From the NCBI GenBank assembly GCA_028288625.1, contig JAQBNI010000141.1:1-51152 (forward strand): a stretch of DNA of 51,152 bases, in the 5' to 3' direction. The notes under the pieces were generated by a model. That model was not told the origin of the DNA. It did not search any database and was given only the letters and a program-made list of their open reading frames with translations. The translations under genes were made by a program, and so were the position numbers. Shown piece by piece: positions 32,820-41,758 of this stretch. Within the stretch, counting starts at the first letter, position 1. Every line of letters begins with the position of its first letter. The stretch comes from Bacteroidota bacterium. GTDB taxonomy: Bacteria; Bacteroidota; Bacteroidia; Chitinophagales; JADIYW01.

Positions 32820-33392
32820 TCAATCCGCATCAGCTTCACTCCATCGGAAAGAATTATTTTCAAATCCGCACAGATCAATTATCCGGTCAATAACAGTAGC
32901 CGCCAGCTGTTCGAAATTCTGTGGCTTGCTATAAAAAGAAGGTGACGCAGGACAAATGATACCGCCGGCTTCAGTAACCGTTTTCATATTATTGATATGG
33001 ATAAGACTATACGGCGTATCGCGTACCATAAGGATCAGCTTCCTTCTCTCTTTTAAAATAACATCGGCAGCACGCGTAGTAAGATCGTTGGAGATACCAC
33101 TTGCAATTCTTCCCAACGTTCCCATCGAACAAGGGCAAATGATCATCGTATCATATTTTGCACTTCCGGAAGCAAAGGGCGCAAAGAAATCACTCTTATC
33201 ATAAAAATCAAATGGATAATTTTTGTAATTATCATTTCCCAACTCATAACTCCACACTTCTTTCGCATTATCAGACATCACGACACCAATCTTTTCCACC
33301 TGGTCCTTTAGTCCCAATAATTTATCGAACAAAACTTTAGCATACACAGCGCCGCTGGCACCCGTTACTGAAATCACAATTTTTCTCTTCAT
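32820..33392 (-). CDS. Flavin prenyltransferase, UbiX family
   Basis: A 190-aa flavoprotein that prenylates FMN to make the cofactor of UbiD-type decarboxylases. Signatures are SVTGASGAVYAKVLFDKL (8-25), IICPCSMGTLGRIASGISNDLTTRAADVILKERRKLILMVRDTPYS, HINNMKTVTEAGGIICPASPSFYSKP. No ubiD gene is in the window, so its partner must be elsewhere. It converges on the membrane glycosyltransferase gene with a 1-bp gap. Confidence 0.92.
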   Translation of the reverse strand: MKRKIVISVTGASGAVYAKVLFDKLLGLKDQVEKIGVVMSDNAKEVWSYELGNDNYKNYPFDFYDKSDFFAPFASGSAKYDTMIICPCSMGTLGRIASGISNDLTTRAADVILKERRKLILMVRDTPYSLIHINNMKTVTEAGGIICPASPSFYSKPQNFEQLAATVIDRIIDLCGFENNSFRWSEADAD

Positions 33393-33497
33393 TATAGCAT
33401 CGATTTACCTAATCTAACAGGATAACACTGTGAAATTTTAACTGTTTGGCTTTTCTCAGTTTATTGATTAAATTTACCAAAAGCAGTAAGTTGGTAT

Positions 33498-33505
33498 TAT
33501 ATTTG
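33498..33505 (+). promoter_or_regulatory. Bacteroidota -7 element for the thioredoxin-like gene pair
   Basis: TATATTTG matches TAnnTTTG and has a TTTA at 33473-33476 at the -33 position. The leader to the ATG at 33611 is about 100 nt, unusually long for this window, so it may hold regulation. The 218-bp spacer holds nothing else that I can support. Confidence 0.55.
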
Positions 33506-33610
33506 CACTACCACGTAAAATAACAAAAGAATTTGAAATAGTGGCAAAACTAAAGATCAAAAAATTATTATAACTATTTCATCCTCAACACAAAACTAAC
33601 AAAAATATAC

Positions 33611-34165
33611 ATGAAGAAGTCAAGTATTGTTTATTTAATCCTGGTCATTTTTGCGTGCGGTTCCATTAACCCCCTTCAAGCAAAAACAAATCCTGCAAGT
33701 GTTCCTGAAGGTGATATAAAATGGACCACTATAGATAAGGCATTATCTGAGACAAAAATCAACAATAAAAAATTTATTCTCGTTAACCTATATACCGATT
33801 GGTGTGGCTGGTGCAAAAAAATGGATGAAGGTGCATTTTCAGAAGCAAGTATTGTTGCTTTGATGAATGCAAATTTCACGCCTGTAAAATTTAATGCAGA
33901 AATTGCACAGCCGATTATGTTCAACGGTAAAACTTATAATTTTAATAAGTCTGGACAACGCGGTGCAAACCAGTTAGCACTTGATCTGGGAAGCACTTCC
34001 GGAAAACTCGGCTATCCAACTCTAGTTGTATTAGATGCTAATGGAAATAAAATCCAGGCATTCCCGGGTTATAAAGATGTGGAAACGCTGGGTGCTATTT
34101 TAAAATATTTTCAAAGTGGAAATTATAAAACGATGGATTTCCAGCAATTTCAATCAGGACAATAA
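33611..34165 (+). CDS. Exported thioredoxin-fold protein (copy 1)
   Basis: A 184-aa protein with a signal peptide (1-24, PLQAK) and a thioredoxin-like domain carrying YTDWCGWCKKMDEGAF, active-site Cys65-Gly-Trp-Cys68, and a cis-Pro region GKLGYPTLVVLD. The CGWC box with KxM after it is typical of DUF255/thioredoxin-7-like periplasmic oxidoreductases. It would reduce or exchange disulfides outside the cytoplasm. A paralogue follows after 13 bp. Confidence 0.88.
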   Translation: MKKSSIVYLILVIFACGSINPLQAKTNPASVPEGDIKWTTIDKALSETKINNKKFILVNLYTDWCGWCKKMDEGAFSEASIVALMNANFTPVKFNAEIAQPIMFNGKTYNFNKSGQRGANQLALDLGSTSGKLGYPTLVVLDANGNKIQAFPGYKDVETLGAILKYFQSGNYKTMDFQQFQSGQ

Positions 34166-34178
34166 AAACTAACGTTAA

Positions 34179-34790
34179 ATGATAAAAAGCCTTAAAAATG
34201 TATTGCCGGTGATTTTAATTGCACTGGCATTTTCTTCCTACGCTGATGGTCCGAAAATAAATCCGGTCTCAGAAACCGCAAAATCAGGAAACCCTGAAAA
34301 AAAAATCAACTGGCTGAGCTGGGAAGAAATGGTAAAATTGAATGAAAAAAATCCGAAGAAAATATTTATTGATTTTTATACTTCGTGGTGCGGATGGTGT
34401 AAGGTGATGGATAGAAATACTTTTGAAGACACCCTTATCGCGCAAATGATGTCGAAAGATTTTTATTGCGTGAAATTCGATGCTGAAAGAAAAGATACCA
34501 TTCATTTTCAAAACAGGAACTGGGTATTTATACCGGGTGGAAGAACCGGTTACCATGAACTCGCGGCATATTTTATGCAGAACGAGCTTTCCTACCCTAC
34601 CATGTGTGTGCTAACGCCAAAATATGAATTGATTACGCCATTGAAGGGTTATATTGCGGTCCCCCAGTTTGAGCCGGTGATCAGTTTTATCGGACAGGAT
34701 TTCTGGATGTCGGAAAAGAAAAAGAATTTTGAAGAATATAAGGTCACTTATAAAAGTCCGCGCACCACACCGTGGCTTCCGCCGCAATAA
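34179..34790 (+). CDS. Exported thioredoxin-fold protein (copy 2)
   Basis: A 203-aa paralogue with a signal peptide (1-22) and the active-site YTSWCGWCKVMDRNTF, Cys71-Gly-Trp-Cys74. Cis-Pro region ELSYPTMCVL. It is 13 bp after copy 1 and probably co-transcribed. The C-terminal 50 residues (IGQDFWMSEKKKNFEEYKVTY) are extra. A hairpin terminator follows. Confidence 0.88.
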   Translation: MIKSLKNVLPVILIALAFSSYADGPKINPVSETAKSGNPEKKINWLSWEEMVKLNEKNPKKIFIDFYTSWCGWCKVMDRNTFEDTLIAQMMSKDFYCVKFDAERKDTIHFQNRNWVFIPGGRTGYHELAAYFMQNELSYPTMCVLTPKYELITPLKGYIAVPQFEPVISFIGQDFWMSEKKKNFEEYKVTYKSPRTTPWLPPQ

Positions 34791-34820
34791 CACATAATAA
34801 TAACGATAGTTAAATAATAA

Positions 34821-34843
34821 AAAGTTGTTCCTGAAGCAACTTT
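34821..34843 (+). terminator. Intrinsic terminator
   Basis: AAAGTTG and CAACTTT form a 7-bp stem extended by TTC/GAA pairs with a bulge, followed by TTTTATTTTTA. It separates the thioredoxin pair from the TraB/GumN gene. Confidence 0.7.
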
Positions 34844-34858
34844 TTTTATTTTTATGCA

Positions 34859-35770
34859 ATGAAGATCTTTTCTTTATTCCTTGGTGTACTGTTTATTTCC
34901 GGCTGTAAGACACCGCAAAAAACCGCAACCGATCAGGCAATAATTTTAGACAAACCGCTGCAATCAATCCATTCCCTTTTGTGGCAAATTTCCGGTAACG
35001 GACTTACAAAGCCATCTTATTTATATGGCACCATCCATATCATTGGAGAAGGAGATTATTTTTTGGGAAAGAATGTTTTGAAAAAACTTCACAAAAGCGA
35101 AGCGCTGGTTATGGAACTGGATCTTTCTAAAATTGATGTGAATGCATTAACACAGATCAGCGTTCTTGAAAAAGGTAAAACGGTAAAGGATTATATGAGC
35201 GATTCGGATTATGCATTATTGCGTGCATTTATGGAGGATTCGATCGGTATAAAAAAATTCACATTCGAAAATTTATACAGCAAGCTCAAGCCATTTTACC
35301 TGGAGCAGCTGATCTTCTTCCGGTATCTGGGACAGGAAAAAGAATCGTATGAAGATAATTTTAAAAAGATCGCGGAAGAAAAAAACATTCCGGAGGAAGG
35401 CTTGGAAACATTTGAAGAGCAGCTAAAATTTTTAGAAGATATTCCTTTAGAAAACCAGTTGAAAAGCTTAGTGAAGACGATCAAAAACTATACTATTGAA
35501 ATACAGAAGCTGGATCAGTTAATCAGGGAATACAAGGCACAGGATCTTCCCGCTTTAACGAAATCATTTGAAGAAGATGAAGACCAGGTCTTAAAGCAGA
35601 AGCTCGTCGATAAGCGAAATAATTCCTGGGTACCGAAACTGAAAAAATTTATGCAGGAAAGATCTTGTTTTATTGCTGTGGGCGCCGGTCATCTCGGAGG
35701 TGAAAATGGCTTGATAGAGTTATTGAAAAAGCAAGGTTATGTTGTTGAACCCATTTCAATTGATAATTGA
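34859..35770 (+). CDS. TraB/GumN-family lipoprotein
   Basis: A 303-aa protein with a lipoprotein signal MKIFSLFLGVLFISGCK (Cys16). The TraB/GumN (Tiki-like) pattern is seen in LLWQISGNGLTKPSYLYGTIHIIGEGDYFLGKNV with the GTIH box, EALVMELDLS, a helical middle and FIAVGAGHLGGENGLIELLKKQGYVVEPI with the GAGHL box. These residues belong to a metalloprotease-like fold (EreA/ChaN-like). The exact activity of bacterial members is not settled. It has its own terminator upstream and precedes valS. Confidence 0.88.
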   Translation: MKIFSLFLGVLFISGCKTPQKTATDQAIILDKPLQSIHSLLWQISGNGLTKPSYLYGTIHIIGEGDYFLGKNVLKKLHKSEALVMELDLSKIDVNALTQISVLEKGKTVKDYMSDSDYALLRAFMEDSIGIKKFTFENLYSKLKPFYLEQLIFFRYLGQEKESYEDNFKKIAEEKNIPEEGLETFEEQLKFLEDIPLENQLKSLVKTIKNYTIEIQKLDQLIREYKAQDLPALTKSFEEDEDQVLKQKLVDKRNNSWVPKLKKFMQERSCFIAVGAGHLGGENGLIELLKKQGYVVEPISIDN

Positions 35771-35799
35771 CAATTAACAATAACCTTTTAACAATTTTG

Positions 35800-35807
35800 T
35801 ATTTTTG
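35800..35807 (+). promoter_or_regulatory. Bacteroidota -7 element for valS
   Basis: TATTTTTG matches TAnnTTTG. It lies 6 bp before the ATG at 35814 and 15 bp before the ATG at 35823, which favours the latter as valS start. Confidence 0.45.
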
Positions 35808-35822
35808 AGTTTTATGCAAGAT

Positions 35823-38489
35823 ATGGAACTTCCTAAGATCCTTGATCATACTCAAATTGAAGAGAAATGGTACAGCCATTGGCTCGACAAAAAATATTTC
35901 CGCTCAGTGCCTGATGAACGCGAACCGTACACCATTGTTATTCCTCCGCCAAATGTAACCGGTGTATTACACATGGGTCACATGCTCAACAATACCATCC
36001 AGGATGTGCTGATCCGCAAAGCGAGAATGCAGGGCAAGAATGCATGCTGGGTTCCGGGAACCGATCATGCATCTATTGCAACGGAAGCGAAGGTGGTGAA
36101 CATGCTTAAAGAAATGGGCATCTCCAAAAAAGATATTTCCCGCGAAGAATATATGAAGCATGCGTGGGAATGGAAAGAAAAATACGGCGGCATCATCCTG
36201 AAACAGTTGGAAAAGCTTGGCGCTTCATGCGACTGGGACAGAACGCGGTTCACGATGGAAGATGATCTGAGCGAAGCCGTTATTGATGTATTTATTGACT
36301 TGTTCAACAAGGGAAATATTTATCGCGGTGTACGAATGGTGAACTGGGATCCTAAGGGATTAACTGCTGTTTCCGATGAAGAGGTGATTCACAAGGAAGT
36401 AAATTCGAAGCTGTATTATGTGAAGTATTGTATAGTCGACAGTCCACAGTCGACAGTCCACAGTGAAGCCGTCGACAGTGGACTGTCGTCCGTGGACTAT
36501 ATAACAGTTGCTACTACCCGCCCCGAAACCATTCTTGGCGATACTGCTGTTTGTGTTCACCCGAATGATGAACGCTACAAACATTTAAAAGGAAAGTTTG
36601 CCGTAGTGCCGTTGATCAACCGTGTTGTTCCGATCATCTTTGATGATTACATTGATATAGAATTCGGAACAGGTGCACTAAAAGTGACGCCTGCTCATGA
36701 CATCAACGATTACAATCTCGGCATAAAACACCACCTTGAAATTATTGATATTTTAAATGATGACGGCACGCTGAGTGAAAAAGCAGAATTATATGTTGGT
36801 GAAGACAGGTTTGCTGTTCGTAAAAAAATTGTAGTTGACCTCGAAGAAAAAGGTTACCTCGAAAAAACGGAAGAGATCAAAAATAAAGTAGGATATTCCG
36901 AGCGCACCGACGCAGTGATCGAACCGAAATTATCCATGCAATGGTTTGTGAAAATGGAACAGCTTGCAAAGCCTGCGTTGGAAAATGTGATGAACGATAA
37001 TATCAAGCTCATCCCCGATAAATTTAAAAATACGTATAAGTACTGGATGGAAAATGTACGGGATTGGTGCATCTCCCGACAGTTGTGGTGGGGACATCGG
37101 ATTCCTGCCTGGTATGATGGAAAAGGAAATTATGTTGTTGCAAAAACAGAAGGAGAAGCAATAAAAATTTATACTGAAAATTTCCGTGGACTGTGGACTG
37201 TGGACAGTAGACTTACCCAGGATGAAGATGTCCTCGACACCTGGTTTTCCTCCTGGTTGTGGCCTATTGCAGTGTTTGACGGGTTCAAATATCCAGACGG
37301 AAAAGACATCAATTATTATTATCCAACTAATGATTTGGTTACTGCTCCTGAAATTTTATTTTTCTGGGTGGCAAGAATGATCATTGCAGGATATGAATAC
37401 CGGAAGGAAAAACCATTTTCAAATGTTTACTTAACGGGTATCGTTCGTGATAAGAAAGGAAAGAAGATGTCTAAACAGTTGGGCAATTCACCTGATCCAT
37501 TGGATCTCATTAAAAAATATTCTGCAGATGGCATCAGGACGGGAATGTTGTTTTCTTCTCCTGCGGGAAATGATCTGTTGTTCGATGAAAAACTTTGTGA
37601 GCAGGGAAGAAATTTTACCAATAAAATATGGAATGCTTTGCGCCTTTTAAAAGGCTGGGAAATTGATGTAGAAAAAAAATCGAACAATGAACCTGCTTTT
37701 TTATGGTTTGAAAATAAGCTTGAACAACTCAAAGAAAATTTAGAAAAATCATATTCCGGTTATCGCATGTCTGAAACACTGATCGACCTGTATAAATTTA
37801 TATGGGATGATTTTTGCTCGTGGTACCTGGAATATGTGAAGCCGCCATTCGGTGAAAAAATTGATTTGGTCTCTTATAATAAAACATTAGTGTATTTCGA
37901 AGAGCTGATGAAATTGCTTCATCCCTTTATGCCGTTTATTTCTGAAGAGATCTATCATCACCTAAAAGAAAGAAAAGAAGGAGATGACATTTGCATAGCT
38001 CCTTATCCGAAGATCAATTCATTTGATGTCAGGATCATTGCAGAAGGGGAAAAAATAAAGGAAGTGATCTCTGCGATTCGGGATGTAAGAAATAAAAATG
38101 GTCTTTCTCCAAAACAAACACTGAAAGTTTTTATACATACAAATGAGATCTCTGTTTATCAGAAATTCGCAAACCTGATTGAGAAGATGGCAAATATCTC
38201 TGCCATTAATTTCACTTCAACGGAAGTAGAGAATACATCTTCCGTACTGGTTCAGACGGATAAATTATTTATTGAAACAGGTATTGCATTGGATGCAGAA
38301 AGCGAAAAGAAAAAGATAGTGGAAGAAATGGATTATTATAAAGGCTTTATCAGCAGTGTTGAAAAGAAACTGAATAACGAGCGCTTCACACAAAATGCAA
38401 AACCCGAAATAATAGAAAATGAGCAGAAGAAACTGGCAGACGGGAAATCCAAGCTGAAATCGCTGGAAAATTCACTTGCAAAGCTATAA
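35823..38489 (+). CDS. valS: Valyl-tRNA synthetase with two heptamer-encoded in-frame insertions
   Basis: Charges tRNA-Val in the cytoplasm. It is 888 aa from ATG 35823 (an ATG at 35814 is the alternative, but is close to the -7 box). The class I signature HMGH is at 50-53 ([15 protein letters not shown]), KMSKQ at 548-552, the editing-domain TTRPET at 231-236, and a C-terminal coiled-coil arm at about 825-888. Two stretches look foreign. Residues 204-226 ([21 protein letters not shown]) sit just before TTRPET and come from 36434-36498. Residues 455-464 (GLWTVDSRL) sit just before [14 protein letters not shown] and come from 37186-37213. Both stretches are built of 7-bp words and lie at surface-loop-like positions. 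Catalytic motifs are intact, so the enzyme is probably functional. Confidence 0.95.
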   Translation: MELPKILDHTQIEEKWYSHWLDKKYFRSVPDEREPYTIVIPPPNVTGVLHMGHMLNNTIQDVLIRKARMQGKNACWVPGTDHASIATEAKVVNMLKEMGISKKDISREEYMKHAWEWKEKYGGIILKQLEKLGASCDWDRTRFTMEDDLSEAVIDVFIDLFNKGNIYRGVRMVNWDPKGLTAVSDEEVIHKEVNSKLYYVKYCIVDSPQSTVHSEAVDSGLSSVDYITVATTRPETILGDTAVCVHPNDERYKHLKGKFAVVPLINRVVPIIFDDYIDIEFGTGALKVTPAHDINDYNLGIKHHLEIIDILNDDGTLSEKAELYVGEDRFAVRKKIVVDLEEKGYLEKTEEIKNKVGYSERTDAVIEPKLSMQWFVKMEQLAKPALENVMNDNIKLIPDKFKNTYKYWMENVRDWCISRQLWWGHRIPAWYDGKGNYVVAKTEGEAIKIYTENFRGLWTVDSRLTQDEDVLDTWFSSWLWPIAVFDGFKYPDGKDINYYYPTNDLVTAPEILFFWVARMIIAGYEYRKEKPFSNVYLTGIVRDKKGKKMSKQLGNSPDPLDLIKKYSADGIRTGMLFSSPAGNDLLFDEKLCEQGRNFTNKIWNALRLLKGWEIDVEKKSNNEPAFLWFENKLEQLKENLEKSYSGYRMSETLIDLYKFIWDDFCSWYLEYVKPPFGEKIDLVSYNKTLVYFEELMKLLHPFMPFISEEIYHHLKERKEGDDICIAPYPKINSFDVRIIAEGEKIKEVISAIRDVRNKNGLSPKQTLKVFIHTNEISVYQKFANLIEKMANISAINFTSTEVENTSSVLVQTDKLFIETGIALDAESEKKKIVEEMDYYKGFISSVEKKLNNERFTQNAKPEIIENEQKKLADGKSKLKSLENSLAKL
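36434..36498. repeat. Heptamer array inserted in frame in valS (editing domain)
   Basis: AGTCGAC, AGTCCAC, AGTCGAC, AGTCCAC run from 36434 to 36461 (a 14-bp unit twice). AGTGAAG and a 2-bp shift follow, then GTCGACA, GTGGACT, GTCGTCC, GTGGACT (36471-36498). The second half is the first half in reverse: CGACAGTCCAC (36451-36461) and its exact complement (36478-36488) make an 11-bp inverted repeat. Confidence 0.88.
37186..37213. repeat. Second heptamer array inserted in valS
   Basis: GTGGACT, GTGGACT, GTGGACA, GTAGACT run from 37186 to 37213, four words of the same family as the array at 36434-36498, in the opposite orientation to its first half. Confidence 0.85.
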
Positions 38490-38516
38490 ACTCAGGCTTT
38501 TCAACCCTTTCTCTTC

Positions 38517-38547
38517 TTTGTCAAGTCTCTTGATTTTCTTAACTTTG
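38517..38547 (+). promoter_or_regulatory. Promoter of the epimerase gene (Bacteroidota type)
   Basis: TTTG at 38517-38520 and TAACTTTG at 38540-38547 are 19 bp apart, a full match to TTTG-N19-TAnnTTTG. The ATG is at 38566. Confidence 0.75.
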
Positions 38548-38565
38548 TACCGAAATAAAGATGAA

Positions 38566-39627
38566 ATGAATATTTGTATTGTAACAGGCTCAGGTGGTTT
38601 AATAGGCAGTGAATCCGTAGAATTTTTTGCAGATAAATTCGATCTCATTGTAGGGATTGACAACGATCTCCGCTCCTATTTTTTTGGTGAAGAAGCTTCC
38701 ACATCCTGGAACAAGCATCGCCTCGAAGAAAAATATCAAAATTACAAGCATTACAGTATCGACATTCGCGATAATGTTGCGTTGGAAAAAGTATTTAAGG
38801 AATACAATACGGATATAAAACTCATCATTCACACTGCCGCACAACCTTCGCATGATTGGGCAGCAAAAGAACCATTCACGGATTTTACAGTCAACGCAAA
38901 CGGAACATTAAATATGCTGGAATATACGCGCCAGCACTGTCCTGCTGCAGTATTCATTTTTACATCTACCAACAAAGTTTACGGCGATAATCCAAATTAT
39001 TTGCCACTGGTAGAATTGGAAACGCGATGGGAGATCGATTCTTCTCACTCTTATTACAAAGAAGGCATTGACGAATTTATGAGCCTCGATCATACAAAGC
39101 ATTCTGTTTTCGGCGCTTCTAAAGTTGCTGCAGATATTATGTGCCAGGAATACGGTCGTTATTTCGGAATGAATATCGGTGTGTTCCGCGGCGGCTGCTT
39201 AACCGGACCGAATCACAGCGGCGCCATGCTGCACGGGTTTTTATCTTACCTGATGAAATGCGCTATCACCGGAACGCAATACAATATTTTCGGCTATAAA
39301 GGCAAGCAGGTGCGCGATAATATTCATAGCTACGATCTTGTGAATATGTTCTGGCATTTTTATAAAGATCCGAAACAAGGTGAAGCATACAATGCAGGAG
39401 GCTCACGCTTTTCCAATTGCTCAATGATGGAAGGCATTGTTTTATGTGAAGAAATATCCGGTAATAAAATGAATTATCAATATGTAGAATCCAACCGGAT
39501 CGGCGATCATATCTGGTATATTTCGGACGTTTCTAAATTTAAAGAACATTATCCGGGCTGGAATTTCAAATACGATTTGCGTACAACGCTTGTTCAGATA
39601 CACGACAGCATGCTTCAGCGCGTTTAA
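38566..39627 (+). CDS. NAD-dependent epimerase, CDP-paratose 2-epimerase-like (extended SDR)
   Basis: A 353-aa extended short-chain dehydrogenase. NAD-binding [14 protein letters not shown] lies at the N-terminus. The strings [94 protein letters not shown] and [15 protein letters not shown] match the CDP-paratose/tyvelose 2-epimerase subfamily. In the normal YxxxK catalytic motif, Phe182 replaces Tyr (F182-GAS-K186), so either the mechanism differs or another residue acts. It would work on a nucleotide sugar for surface glycan synthesis. ATG 38566 follows a full promoter; the longer in-frame start at 38476 overlaps the end of valS. Confidence 0.85.
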   Translation: MNICIVTGSGGLIGSESVEFFADKFDLIVGIDNDLRSYFFGEEASTSWNKHRLEEKYQNYKHYSIDIRDNVALEKVFKEYNTDIKLIIHTAAQPSHDWAAKEPFTDFTVNANGTLNMLEYTRQHCPAAVFIFTSTNKVYGDNPNYLPLVELETRWEIDSSHSYYKEGIDEFMSLDHTKHSVFGASKVAADIMCQEYGRYFGMNIGVFRGGCLTGPNHSGAMLHGFLSYLMKCAITGTQYNIFGYKGKQVRDNIHSYDLVNMFWHFYKDPKQGEAYNAGGSRFSNCSMMEGIVLCEEISGNKMNYQYVESNRIGDHIWYISDVSKFKEHYPGWNFKYDLRTTLVQIHDSMLQRV

Positions 39628-39699
39628 TCACGAAGAATAAAACATTTTTTTTTGTATTACTCATTCTGAGTTTCTATTTTTACTCCACAACTAAAAATT

Positions 39700-40293
39700 A
39701 TGAAATCAACTTTTCAAATTACAATTGCTGCGCTCGCCTTTTTTTGCACCGCGATATCTGTTTCCTGCAAAAAATCAAATGAAGCGCTCGCAGACAATAA
39801 TCCGAATATCAACGACAGGCTAATCGACAGTGTGTCTGTTGCTCCTGCTTCCCCACACTCATCACGCACCATGGCTATTGATCTTGATGGAGATGCTTTA
39901 ACAGATTTTTATATGGTCGCTGCGCAGGATTCTCCAAATGTATACCGCACTTCATTTATTGGCGTACAACGATACGTAAATTTTTTGACAGACGGACAAG
40001 GCTATGTTTCTCCTACAGGCGCAGGCGCATTGATCGATTCTGTTTCCGCACCTAATCCGCCAAAGCCACATATCTGGGCAGATGTGGCGCTATCTTCAAT
40101 AGTTGGTCCCGGACTTAACCTTGGTGAAGCAAACGGAACGGATTTTTTCCTTGGTGCTTTTACTACGAAGAATGATGGAAAACATTACGGATGGTTGAAG
40201 TTGAATATTTCCGCAGATGGAAAATCTATTCGGTTAAAAGAGCTGGCTTGTTATAGCAAGGCAATGACAGCGATTAAGGCGGGAGAAAAATAA
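39700..40293 (+). CDS. Lipoprotein of unknown function with a Ca-binding-like DxDGD segment
   Basis: A 197-aa protein with a lipoprotein signal ending SVSCKK (Cys23). The mature part has AIDLDGDALTDFYMVAAQD, resembling the Asp-rich loops of dockerin/FG-GAP-type repeats, then a beta-rich region ending in a GKHYGWLKLNIS strand. I do not recognise a family. It abuts the end of the convergent ABC ATPase gene with no spacer. Confidence 0.7.
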   Translation: MKSTFQITIAALAFFCTAISVSCKKSNEALADNNPNINDRLIDSVSVAPASPHSSRTMAIDLDGDALTDFYMVAAQDSPNVYRTSFIGVQRYVNFLTDGQGYVSPTGAGALIDSVSAPNPPKPHIWADVALSSIVGPGLNLGEANGTDFFLGAFTTKNDGKHYGWLKLNISADGKSIRLKELACYSKAMTAIKAGEK

Positions 40294-40911
40294 TTATTTA
40301 TAATCCGACATTCCAATTTTTTCCTCACAAAAATTATATTCGTATTCCTGGTTCGAACCAATGATCAGCAATCTCCCCGCTGAATAATTTTGAACGAGAT
40401 CAAAATACCAGTCTATAGTTTTTGAATCAAAATTTGATGTAGGCTCATCCAGTAGCAAGGTTTGCGAATCCGTTAAAAACGAAAGCGATAATTTTAAGCG
40501 CTGCTTCATTCCTGAAGAAAAGTTTTTGATGTATTTTTTTCGATGCGCAGCAAGTCCGGAAACACTTAAAAATTCATCCTGCGATTGTACCAGCATTTTT
40601 TTAAATGAGGAATGAAATTGATATAATTCTTCAAGACTGAAATCTTCGATCAGTGAAATATATGGCGCTGCGAAGGAGATCTCTTTTGCAACCTGTTCTT
40701 CTTCTACCGTTCTTTTATGTAAAAGTGAATAATTTACTTTACCGGACGTGGGTACTAATCCCCCGGAAATAATTTTTAACAAAGTGGATTTACCGCTGCC
40801 GTTCGCTCCGGTGACCGCATATTTTTTACCGGTTTCAAATTGAAAATTTACTTGTTTGAAGATCCATTCAAAACCAAAACGCTTGCTGATATTTTCGAGT
40901 TGAATGGTCAA
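40294..40911 (-). CDS. ABC transporter ATP-binding protein
   Basis: A 205-aa ATPase. Walker A GANGSGKST (about 35-43), signature SSGMKQRLKLSLSFL, Walker B TLLLDEPTSNFD, H-loop region replaced by LIIGSNQEYEY, so the switch His is Asn or Gln here. It is short and lacks a membrane domain; no permease gene adjoins it. It is the third gene of the leftward lipid A operon but separated by a heptamer array. It could serve a heme-export-like or lipid transporter with a partner elsewhere. Confidence 0.88.
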   Translation of the reverse strand: MTIQLENISKRFGFEWIFKQVNFQFETGKKYAVTGANGSGKSTLLKIISGGLVPTSGKVNYSLLHKRTVEEEQVAKEISFAAPYISLIEDFSLEELYQFHSSFKKMLVQSQDEFLSVSGLAAHRKKYIKNFSSGMKQRLKLSLSFLTDSQTLLLDEPTSNFDSKTIDWYFDLVQNYSAGRLLIIGSNQEYEYNFCEEKIGMSDYK

Positions 40912-40914
40912 TGT

Positions 40915-40989
40915 AGTAATTAGTAATTAGTATTGTTAGATTTTACAGCCCCTTCATTCAACATTCAACATTTATCATTCAACATTATC
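40915..40989. repeat. Heptamer arrays between ABC ATPase and lpxA
   Basis: AGTAATT, AGTAATT, AGTATTG run from 40915 to 40935, and CATTCAA, CATTCAA, CATTTAT, CATTCAA, CATTATC from 40955 to 40989, reaching the lpxA stop. The first 20 bases of the latter are identical to 21121-21140. Confidence 0.7.
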
Positions 40990-41758
40990 AATCTATTCCT
41001 TTAATAATGCCGCGTTCGGAAGTTTTTACAAACTGAAGTATATAATCTCTTAAAGCTGAGCCGGGAATTTCTTCTTCGATCTTTTGCAATGCCTGCGAAG
41101 TATTCAACCCGTTATTTCCAAAGATAGAACGGTAGACATCCTGTATCATATGTATTTCTTCCGTTGTGAAATTATTTCGTTTCAAACCAACAGAATTAAT
41201 ACCGGCATATTGCGCAGGATTTCTCATCACCAGGCAAAAAGGAGGCACATCTTTCCCTATCATACTTCCTCCAGAAATAAATGCGTGCTTGCCAATCTTT
41301 GTAAACTGGTGTGCGCCGCTCATTCCGCCGAAATATGCATAGTCCTCAATAGAAACATGTCCTGCTAAATTTGTGGCATTGGCTAAAATGCAATGCTCAC
41401 CGATTACACAGTCGTGTGCCACATGCACATACGCCATGAGCATGGTATCACTTCCTACGCTTGTGTTGCCGGTAATTTTTGTTCCGCGGTTTACTGTAAC
41501 ACATTCCCTGATCACTACCCTATCGCCGATCTGCACCGTAGAATATTCTCCTTCAAATTTAAGGTCTTGCGGAATGGTGCCAATGACGGCTCCGGGAAAT
41601 ATTTTGCAATCCTTACCGATTCGTGTGCCCGGAAATATGGTTACATTCGGACCTATCCACGTATTATCGCCGATAGTCACATCTTCGTTTACCGTAGAAA
41701 AATGCTCTACCGTCACATTTTTTCCAAGCTGAGATTTCGGGTGTATAAAATTTGTCAA
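40988..41758 (-). CDS. lpxA: UDP-N-acetylglucosamine O-acyltransferase LpxA
   Basis: First step of lipid A synthesis: acylates UDP-GlcNAc from hydroxyacyl-ACP. A 256-aa left-handed beta-helix of hexapeptide repeats (VTVEHFSTVNEDVTIGDNTWIGPNVTIFPGTRIG), with HVAHDCVIGEHCILANATNLAGHV containing the catalytic His and HQFTKIGKHAFISGGSMIGKDVPPF. A C-terminal helical domain follows from about residue 190. The start codon is TTG at 41758-41756, forming a TTGA overlap with the stop of the lpxC-fabZ gene, so it is translationally coupled. Confidence 0.95.
   Translation of the reverse strand: MTNFIHPKSQLGKNVTVEHFSTVNEDVTIGDNTWIGPNVTIFPGTRIGKDCKIFPGAVIGTIPQDLKFEGEYSTVQIGDRVVIRECVTVNRGTKITGNTSVGSDTMLMAYVHVAHDCVIGEHCILANATNLAGHVSIEDYAYFGGMSGAHQFTKIGKHAFISGGSMIGKDVPPFCLVMRNPAQYAGINSVGLKRNNFTTEEIHMIQDVYRSIFGNNGLNTSQALQKIEEEIPGSALRDYILQFVKTSERGIIKGID

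Noticed and set aside
123-40989. CRISPR arrays
   Set aside because: The repeats are 7-bp degenerate words without unique spacers of constant length, and no cas genes are present.
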